This document shows positions 57,030-64,000 of a DNA stretch of 64,000 nucleotides, piece by piece. Origin of the DNA: Pestalotiopsis fici W106-1 (Eukaryota > Ascomycota > Sordariomycetes > Amphisphaeriales > Sporocadaceae); NCBI RefSeq assembly GCF_000516985.1, contig NW_006917094.1, forward strand, positions 868,001-932,000, in the 5' to 3' direction. Numbering within the stretch: the first letter of the stretch is position 1; every line of letters starts with the position of its first letter. The notes under the pieces are model-generated. The model ran no database searches and was not told the origin of the DNA. It was given only the letters and a program-made list of their open reading frames with translations. The translations under genes were made by a program, and so were the position numbers.

Positions 57030-58315
57030 ACCAAATTTAATGTCTAACAAATAAAAAGAACAAAAGAAAAAGAAAACCACTCCTGGTATACAACTGGGGC
57101 GATAAAGGGCACGCAGTAAAAGTCCGTTTATGGTGAAATGGAATTGAGTCATGACCTGGATAGATGTACGTCTTTTGTAGCAGCAGGACTTCATGATCCT
57201 CCATTGGATTATGGCATTCATTTTGGGGCGTAGAACCCTGTTTACTTTCTAGACCTAGGTAATGACCTAATTTTTAAATCTTCAAGAAGGCCCATGCTGT
57301 TCCAAGTGCGGAGAGCCGACCGGGCCGGGACTAAATGGGGCTACCCGGATCGCCGTGTCGCCGCGTAATGTCTTGACATGGACCGTGCAGTTCCGTTGCG
57401 GCGAAGGCTCGGCGATAAGGCGACTCATGCCTTGACTTGTCGGCAACTTGTGCCTTGGTACGTATACGTAATTGTAATCATCATAATTCCATCCTAATCT
57501 TGTCCAGAAGCCGAGCTTGTCAGGAACCAGGGTTGTAACCTGAGAGCTCGGACAAATATAAGGAGCAGGTAGGCGCTGATCCGGTGCTATTGTATAGGCG
57601 TTGGATGTGGAGATGGCTTTTGTACTATTCGTAGGGAATGATCATTCTGTCAAAGTCCCAGTCGCAGATCTAGAGCCGCTGCCCATTACCTTCCAATCTG
57701 AACATGGTAGAGACTGTGACACTTTCGTGTGCTAATGCTAGGGTATCTTCGCCATGTACGACAACGACGAGAAACAGAGCCAGAAATAATTCAATGAAAC
57801 AAAGACAGGAAGGTAACTAGGCCATCATTAACTAGGGCCTGATCAACACGGCAGTTGTGACTCGCAGAGTCCACTAAACCCCAGTGCCCAAGAAGTTAGA
57901 ACGTGTGGCTCGCCTCGTAATTCCGAGCCGCTCGCCGAGATTTCGGGAGGGTCGACGCTAGTATTGCCTTACAACGAACCATATATGACATACCCAAACC
58001 AAACAGTGCATTTTTCCCGTCTCCCCTAAATGGAGTCTGACGAGGCGGGAAGCCTTGATGAAATGACTAGGGGTACGCGTTGCTGTATCCTCTATATGCC
58101 ATGATCTGCAGTATAAGGTACGATGGTGCCAACCAATCACGACAGGATCCGAAGTGGTGGATTCCGCATTGAGACACTTGAGATGAAGTCTTTGATAATA
58201 GTATATATCATCTATTCACTGCTCGAAAGGTGAATTCAATCTCATATCTTCCAAGGCACAGCACCAATCCTTCAAGTGTCAAACCCACCGCCCCCTTTAG
58301 CAACAGCGAGCAACC
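57030..58315. promoter_or_regulatory. Intergenic region between Flc-like and carboxylesterase genes
   Basis: About 1.29 kb with the Flc 3' end and the esterase promoter. A GC-rich patch near 57300-57420 has several CGG/CCG triplets of the kind bound by zinc-cluster factors, and a perfect-looking hairpin lies at 57511-57551. No gene is supported. Confidence 0.5.
57511..57551. repeat. Hairpin with 13-bp stem
   Basis: CCGAGCTTGTCAGG and CCTGAGAGCTCGG are inverted with a single mismatch/bulge and a 14-base loop. It lies about 765 bases upstream of the esterase start. It may be a factor-binding palindrome or part of a transcript end. Confidence 0.7.
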
Positions 58316-59920
58316 ATGGGCCTCCTTCGAAACCACGAGGTCATCCTCTCCTCTGTCTTGGGGCTGTTGGCTCCTGTGATTCGAGCAGCGCTCTATGATA
58401 GTGTGCTGCAGACACCCAATGGCCCTGTGCAGGGCTACCCGGCCTTCAACAGTAGCCCGGCCAACATGAACCTCACCCATTGGAAGGACGTTACCGTCTG
58501 GAAGGGTATCCCATTTGCTGCCGACACCTCGGGAGAGAACCGCTTCCGAGCTCCGCAACCCGTCTCTCCGTGGAACACGACCTTTGACGCCAAGGACTAT
58601 GGCCTCGCCTGTGTGGCGTCTGGTACCACTTATGCGGATATTGGCGAGGACTGCTTAAACGTCAATGTTTGGAGCGCCGCCAACTCGACCGACGACAAGC
58701 TGCCCGTCGTCATGTGGAGCTACCCTGCCGGCGGCTCGAATGCGGATCCTCGCTTCGACGGCGCCGGCATGGCGGACAAGGGCGTCGTCTTTGTCAACTA
58801 CAACTATCGAACCGGTGCAACTGGCTGGCTCGTGACGCCCGAGCTCACCGAGGAGAACTTGAACAGCATCGGAGTCAACAGCTCTGGCAACTACGGCATG
58901 CTAGACCAGTTTGCCGCTGTGCAATGGATCCGCGACAACATTGCCTCCTTTGGTGGTGACCCGGACCGCATCACCGTCTCTGGCCAGTCTGCTGGGTCGG
59001 CAGCGACATACCACATCCTCAACAGCAACCTGACCCAGGGTAAAATCGTGGGTGCCATCATCCAGAGCGGCGTTCGGGACCCTTATGACCCGCTTGCCAC
59101 CAGCTTGGCCGAAGGATACCAGACCTATGACGTCTCCCTCAACTACAGCCAGACTTTTATGGAGTCGGTGAACTGCAGCACCATTGCCTGCATGCGCGCC
59201 CTGGATTGGTCCACCCTCGACAACACGGCCATGCCCGGCTCGACGGGCCCCTCGTTCAAGCCGACCCTTGACTACTATGCCATGCCCGACACGTACCTGA
59301 ACACGCTGCAAAAGGGCCTCGCCAACGACGTGCCCGTCATGACGGGCAACACGCGCGACGAGAGCGGCGCCTCGTACGGTCTCAACATAACCCTGGCCAC
59401 GTACCTCGCCGACGTGAACTCGACCTACACGGGCGACTTTGTGGACCGGTTCCTGAGCGCGTACGCGGCCAACGACTCGGCCACAGCCTCGGCGGCCGAG
59501 AATGCCCAGTTCACCGACCGGTCCAAGGTGGGCACGCAGAACTGGGCGGCCTACTGGCTCGGCAGCAACGTGACCACGAGCCCCGTGTGGACGTGGCTGT
59601 GGACGCACGCACCCCCCGGACAGGACGCCGGCGCCGCGCACATGACCGAGATCCAGTACACGCAAAACAACCTGTACAATGTCTACTATGGCGCGTGGGA
59701 GGCCGAGGACTACCAGATTGCCGCCACCATGAACGGCTACTGGGTCAACTTTATCAAGAATGGCGATCCCAACGGCGACGGGCTGCCGCAATGGGACCAG
59801 GCCACGGCAGACGGCACCGTGACCCAGGAGCTCGGTGAAGGATGGGGAGCTATTCCTGTCGCGGATGATGAGCAGATTAGCTTGTTCAATGACTGGTTCC
59901 CTACCCTGACAGCTATTTAG
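58316..59920 (+). CDS. Secreted type-B carboxylesterase
   Basis: A single exon of 534 residues with a signal peptide (residues about 1-24, ending IRA|AL). It is an alpha/beta-hydrolase of the cholinesterase/lipase type. Motifs are VWKGIPFAAD, EDCLNVNVWSA, the oxyanion region YPAGGSNADPRFDG, and the nucleophile elbow GQSAGS with Ser at residue 225. The likely acid is in NTRDESGASYG and the likely His in AAHMTEIQYTQNN. The oxyanion motif has YPAGG rather than the common HGGG. Many N-glycosylation sequons fit secretion. The substrate is unknown; fungal members act on lipid, feruloyl or xenobiotic esters. Third codon positions are strongly GC-rich, which creates a 441-codon antisense frame. Confidence 0.92.
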   Translation: MGLLRNHEVILSSVLGLLAPVIRAALYDSVLQTPNGPVQGYPAFNSSPANMNLTHWKDVTVWKGIPFAADTSGENRFRAPQPVSPWNTTFDAKDYGLACVASGTTYADIGEDCLNVNVWSAANSTDDKLPVVMWSYPAGGSNADPRFDGAGMADKGVVFVNYNYRTGATGWLVTPELTEENLNSIGVNSSGNYGMLDQFAAVQWIRDNIASFGGDPDRITVSGQSAGSAATYHILNSNLTQGKIVGAIIQSGVRDPYDPLATSLAEGYQTYDVSLNYSQTFMESVNCSTIACMRALDWSTLDNTAMPGSTGPSFKPTLDYYAMPDTYLNTLQKGLANDVPVMTGNTRDESGASYGLNITLATYLADVNSTYTGDFVDRFLSAYAANDSATASAAENAQFTDRSKVGTQNWAAYWLGSNVTTSPVWTWLWTHAPPGQDAGAAHMTEIQYTQNNLYNVYYGAWEAEDYQIAATMNGYWVNFIKNGDPNGDGLPQWDQATADGTVTQELGEGWGAIPVADDEQISLFNDWFPTLTAI

Positions 59921-60728
59921 ATTATTTTCTTGAACATTATATATCGTCAGCTTGAATATAAATATCAGACAATACCTATATTGATCCTCAAAGTCTTGTC
60001 TTGTAAGGCTTTTATACTTGCCAAATATCTGATGACTTGCCCAGTACGTATAGTCTGGGGGCTGGTGAGTAAAGTTCCTAAGAAATTGAGTGACCCTTTC
60101 TTCCGTCACAGTGATCAAGTCGGGAATAAGAAGAGTGTAACATAATCTTTTTGCCATAATAGATTCCCAGTGGCAGGCAATTGGGTTCACAAAGTGCCAA
60201 GATATAAACCAAAACTTTGGAACCAAGATTGAAAGACATGTGTTGCGGCCAGATGGTTTAGAGGGCTACAGACACTGAAAACACCTACTTACCAGCTACT
60301 ATAGTATTTTTAGAGGCTGTGAATAACAATGGTTTGGCGTATACAGAGTATAGCACATTTTCTGCTTCCGGACTTTACCTCTGAACGGCAAAATATATAT
60401 TGCAACATGAAATGCAATGCACGATCAAGTCTCTGCTTGAATGGAAAAAAGAAGTCCGATATGAAGAGTATTGCGACAGTCCTATAGGCGAATTGCAGAG
60501 TAGCCACTTGAGACTTTGCTGTTAACTTCAAGGTTGAGAACAACCAATACGCACAGACCCACCAGCAGTAGACCCCACTAAATTTGGCCAGCATCTTGCA
60601 ACCGCCGCTTATCGATAAGAATTTTCCTGTCCCAGTACCCAAGCAGTGAACATTTGGAGGAGACCACTGGAACATCACCACCCGTTTGTCGACATTCACA
60701 CAACCAGCACACGACCCAAATTTGCACA
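59921..60728. promoter_or_regulatory. Intergenic region between esterase and Utp11 genes
   Basis: About 808 bases, AT-rich, with the esterase 3' end and the Utp11 promoter. No gene is supported; long antisense frames here are extensions of shadows. Confidence 0.5.
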
Positions 60729-61714
60729 ATGTCGTCGCTTCGAAACGCGGTGAACCGCCGCGTCCATAGGGAGCGAGCGCAGCCCCTGGAGAGACAGCGC
60801 TTTGGCCTGCTCGAGAAAGCCAAGGTAAGTTTTCCTTGCAGGCTTTTTTCCCGTCTTGTCCTACTCTCGTAGTAGCGAGGCAAAGCCAATCTGGCTTCAT
60901 CCTCTGCACCTCGTGTACGATGCGCCGAGAAATTGAGAACTTTGGTGGGCTAATCTCTTGTTTTCCGAAACGATTATAGGACCGCAAACTCCGAGAGCAG
61001 GATCACAACCGCAAAAAGAAGACGCTCAAGGCGCTGCGGGCCAAGGCGGCGGAGCGCAACGAGGATGAATTCTTCTTTGGCATGATGTCGCGGCAAGGGC
61101 CGCAGGGCGTGCTGTCCAAGGGCAGGCGGTGGAACGGCACCGTCGACGGCGACCGCGGCAACCGCGCCCTCTCGGTCGACGAGGTCCGCCTGCTCAAGAC
61201 CCAGGACGTCGGCTACGTCCGCACCGTCCGCAACACGGCCGCCAAGGAGGTCCGCGCCCTCGAGGAGCGCGTCGTGGGCATGGGCGGCAGCCTCGACGCA
61301 AAGGTCGTCGATCCCGCCGACGAGGAGGACGACGATGATGACGATTGGTTGGACGATGGGGGTCCGGCTCGGAAGAAGCCCAAGAAGATTGTCTTTGCCG
61401 ACGGCGTCGAGGATCGAGAGGATAGAATATCTGGTGCGCTCGATGGCGGTGAAGACGACGACGACGACGATGATGATAGTATGAACGGGGAGGATACTGC
61501 CAAGAGCAATCCCGAAAGAGCACGGGCCGAACAAAGAGAGAGACTCTTGCTTAAATTGCAACGGCGCCTGGCTACTGCCCGGAAGCGGCTCAAAGCCTTG
61601 TCCACGGCCGAAAACGAGTTGGAAATGCAGAGGGCCAAGATGGCCAAGACACAAACTGTGGGCGGTGTCACCAAGACGGGCAAAAAGTTCAAGGTCCGCG
61701 AGAGAAAGCGGTAG
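60729..61714 (+). CDS. utp11: U3 snoRNP subunit Utp11
   Basis: Two exons, 60729-60824 and 60980-61714, give 276 residues. Utp11 is part of the small-subunit processome that matures 18S rRNA in the nucleolus. The N-terminus [18 protein letters not shown] leads into RFGLLEKAK and, after the 155-nt intron, [20 protein letters not shown], then [33 protein letters not shown] is a core family motif. Two acidic runs of Asp ([13 protein letters not shown] and [12 protein letters not shown]) and the basic C-terminus [10 protein letters not shown] are typical. The intron has donor GTAAGT and acceptor ATTATAG. Confidence 0.94.
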
Positions 61715-62092
61715 AGAACAACACGATTCAAGACATGCCAAGTCACGACAAGCTGGAGTGGCCCGAATCGCTTTCTTTGTGCAATGGCAAATTAGAACTT
61801 TGCGTGATCATCGACTACGACCCTTTTGAGATACCCATGGAATATATTTGAAATTTACAACCCAAACCAATCACTGGCCGGGTATGCTAGATGACTAGAG
61901 ATGTCGCAATCAGGCAATGAGCCCAATGACGAAAGAGAGATGTATGTACGAAAACTATAGAAATGTGTGTTCGCCCGTGAGGCGATTAATATCCTCATCT
62001 ACGCCGAGATGCCCTCTAGTCCCAAGTCCGCCACCCCGCCTTTGCTTAGTCCTTGTCCAAAGAAATCATTACCTCATTATTACCCTTGATGC
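61715..62092. other. Convergent intergenic region, Utp11 to proline-rich gene
   Basis: About 378 bases with two facing 3' ends. No gene or clear hairpin was seen. Confidence 0.5.
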
Positions 62093-63865
62093 TCATAATT
62101 TTTCACTTGTCAAACATTTGCTCAAGCCCGCGACAATGGCGACCAGGGCCTTGAAAGCCAACGTCAGTGCCCAGATGAGGCATTTGAAGGCAAAACTGAT
62201 GAGCTTGATCACCGTCCTCGTGGTGCTGGGCAGCTTGTCCTTGTCCTTGACGTCGAGTTGCTTGCCCAGGCTACTCGTCTGGCTCTCGAGATCCAGTTCA
62301 ATCTCCTCGAGCTTGCCGCGCTTCTTATTCTTCGACTTCTTGCCGTCTTTGCCGCCGGTGAGCCTGGATGCCAGACTGGTCCGGCTTTCTCTCCCAGACT
62401 CGCGCAAGTGCGCGGGTGGCGGTGGCAGCATCATTGGCGGCGGCTCAAACGTCTCAATTTTGTGATTCTTCTCGTCTTGGTTAGCGACGATGAGAAGAGC
62501 AGTAACTGCCACGTCGAGGATATAGTGCGCCTCAATCCGGCCGGCAATAAGAGTGTCCAGTTCCATCCAGCCTTCACCGGTGCCGTCGCGGGTCAATTTG
62601 GCAAGATGTTGCGGCGACTCAATGTGCTCGAGGGTATACTCGGTTCGACTCCAGGCTTGATTGCGCTCGACGGTGATGCAGAAGGGCGTAGCGAGCGCTG
62701 GATGTACCAGGAAGTAGTTTTGGCTGTCCTCGTCCCAGACCAATCGAGCGCATTCTCTCTCGGCCGTCATGACGGCTTGGATGTCGCCAGGCTTGTCCAG
62801 GGCCATTTTGGTTGCTGCACAAGGGTAGAGCAAGGCGACTAAACCATCCTCTGGTGGCAATCTTCTTGACTCCTCTTCGAGAGTTGTCGTGATTGCCTCG
62901 TGCCACGTCTTTGACTTTTCCGTTTCTCTCAGGGCGGCTAGGATACCTTGCGGTCTCGAATCCGCCATGGGATCTCTCTCCTTGAAACTCTTGCTGGGAT
63001 CATGACGGCTCAACGTGATGTAAGCCGAGGCAGACGTAGGAACAACTCGCATGTGGTAAAACGGTTGCGTCGTTGAGGAGAGGTAATATATCGGAGTGTC
63101 CTTTTCGGGCTCCAGTTTCATGCAATAGGTTCTACCATCTGTCGAGGTTGCTTTCCAACCATTGGCCGCTTTCCAGTAATCTCGTAGATCCTCTGTAGTA
63201 CTGACGGGAGGGATCACTGGTGGATCTTGGTGCCGCGGTGGCCATCTCTGTGCTGAGCCAGCACTTAGTGGACTTCTGAGAGGACTCCTCACGGGTGGGC
63301 TTCGACTATCCGTCCCCCCAGGCACATGTGATTGCCGGCTTATGACTTGCCGTGGTATATGGCTCGGACTCGTTTGTGTCGGAAAATACTCTTGGCGGTC
63401 AAATGGTAGCGAATGGTCGTACTGAGGAAAGATGGACCGAAAGCCAGCTGGCTCCTGGCCAGCAGATGATTCTGGTTCATCTTCAAAGGGTCTTTTCGCA
63501 ATCGAACTCCTGGATCGAGTGCTGTTGCCCCGAACCAGAGTGGTGGCTCCCGAGAATGCGGTATCGGTCCGTATGGGCGCATCAGACGGGTCAAAGGGCT
63601 GTGCTGCCATCGGCTCAATATCCTGCTGGTTGTACTGGACGGCGTACTGCGAAGGAGAGCCATCTATCACGAACTGCGACAGGTCTTCTGGTGTACGTCT
63701 GCCATTCCGTGGAGGCGTCATTTGAAAGGACTGATCTTCTCGTTCCTGACCCTGCGGCGACGCAGCCCGTGGTCTCGGCGTCGTCTTCCTGGACGGCGGC
63801 TTCGAGGTATGCGTATTAGGAAACAGAGAGAAAGACCCTCCCGAGGGCCCGGCGACTGGAGACAT
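62093..63865 (-). CDS. Unknown proline-rich protein with hydrophobic C-terminus
   Basis: A frame of 590 residues from ATG 63865. The frame stays open upstream to 63967 without an ATG, so an extra 5' exon is possible; CTGCAG at about 63890 could be an acceptor. Residues 1-250 are Pro/Ser/Arg-rich and disordered (GGSFSLFPN, PPVRSPLRSPLS). A folded-looking centre of about 250 residues includes DLRDYWKAANGWKAT, TYCMKLEP, YYLSSTTQPFYHMRV, ECARLVWDEDSQNYFLVHPAL and LDTLIAGRIEAHYILDVAVTALL. A Lys-rich stretch (KDGKKSKNKKRGK) precedes a hydrophobic tail (VIKLISFAFKCLIWALTLAFKALVAIVAGL) that may insert in a membrane. Fungal relatives are sometimes named after acetylserotonin methyltransferase, but I see no SAM-binding motif, so the function is unknown. 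Confidence 0.8.
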   Translation of the reverse strand: MSPVAGPSGGSFSLFPNTHTSKPPSRKTTPRPRAASPQGQEREDQSFQMTPPRNGRRTPEDLSQFVIDGSPSQYAVQYNQQDIEPMAAQPFDPSDAPIRTDTAFSGATTLVRGNSTRSRSSIAKRPFEDEPESSAGQEPAGFRSIFPQYDHSLPFDRQEYFPTQTSPSHIPRQVISRQSHVPGGTDSRSPPVRSPLRSPLSAGSAQRWPPRHQDPPVIPPVSTTEDLRDYWKAANGWKATSTDGRTYCMKLEPEKDTPIYYLSSTTQPFYHMRVVPTSASAYITLSRHDPSKSFKERDPMADSRPQGILAALRETEKSKTWHEAITTTLEEESRRLPPEDGLVALLYPCAATKMALDKPGDIQAVMTAERECARLVWDEDSQNYFLVHPALATPFCITVERNQAWSRTEYTLEHIESPQHLAKLTRDGTGEGWMELDTLIAGRIEAHYILDVAVTALLIVANQDEKNHKIETFEPPPMMLPPPPAHLRESGRESRTSLASRLTGGKDGKKSKNKKRGKLEEIELDLESQTSSLGKQLDVKDKDKLPSTTRTVIKLISFAFKCLIWALTLAFKALVAIVAGLSKCLTSEKL

Positions 63866-64000
63866 ATTGGCGATATGAACTTGATACCTGCAGGACCGAT
63901 GTATGTATCTGATATCGTCTCGAGTCGTTTCCCAATCAAAAGATTTCCAGATCTTGTCTGATTCCAAGAGGCGAGGAGGATACTCGGTTGCGATAGATCG

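Noticed and set aside
58901..60226. 441-codon minus-strand open frame
   Set aside because: It is antisense to the carboxylesterase, created by GC-rich third codon positions, and has no recognisable domain.
60310..60987. 225-codon minus-strand open frame
   Set aside because: It crosses the Utp11 first exon and intron antisense and has no domain.

Overview
This window looks like nuclear DNA of a filamentous ascomycete (Pezizomycotina, Sordariomycetes, most likely Hypocreales). The evidence is short GT-AG introns (mostly 50-150 nt) with CTAAC/CTGAC-type branch sites, separately spaced genes on both strands with no operons, and a typical mould gene set: HET-C, a GH45 endoglucanase, a GH67 alpha-glucuronidase, a Clr5-domain protein, a betaine-lipid synthase, a secreted fungal phospholipase A2 and a full-length eukaryotic urease. 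Host order is inferred from gene repertoire only. I resolved 22 protein-coding loci by joining exons across frames. I saw no rRNA, tRNA, CRISPR array or intact transposon.

Layout. 1-2187: 3' part of a GH67 alpha-glucuronidase broken by one in-frame TAA. 2429-5047 (-): betaine lipid synthase. 7115-9378 (+): Ngg1/Ada3 of SAGA. 10409-13378 (+): urease in five exons. 14460-16119 (-): HMG-box protein. 16120-20652: gene-poor 4.5 kb. 20653-23786 (+): HET-C with an Arg/Asp/Gly-rich repeat tail. 24602-25580 (+): GH45. 25581-30013: second gene-poor block, partly leader of the next gene. 30014-31603 (+): membrane RING-H2 protein. 32619-34379 (+): GH47 mannosidase. 34866-35579 (+): small SET protein. 37042-38588 (+): Clr5 protein. 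39666-40031 (+): SPT small subunit-like. 40438-42224 (-): cytochrome P450. 43771-44504 (-): secreted PLA2. 45996-46826 (-): Maf. 47666-48170 (+): INO4-like bHLH. 48281-49780 (-): mitochondrial ThrRS. 50516-52267 (+): unknown single-span coiled-coil protein. 54621-57029 (+): Flc/TRP-like membrane protein. 58316-59920 (+): carboxylesterase. 60729-61714 (+): Utp11. 62093-63865 (-): unknown proline-rich, membrane-tailed protein.

How the genes relate. Most are independent housekeeping or secreted-enzyme genes, and I see no biosynthetic cluster. Two loose themes are visible: plant polysaccharide breakdown (GH67, GH45, the esterase) and lipids (betaine-lipid synthase, SPT small subunit, PLA2, an Ino4-like regulator). 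Neither forms a contiguous cluster. The strongest unusual observations are the single nonsense codon in an otherwise intact GH67 gene, two conserved-looking proteins of unknown role, a compact stand-alone SET protein, the repeat tail of HET-C, and the unresolved 5' end of the RING gene. I found no convincing evidence of a wholly new system.
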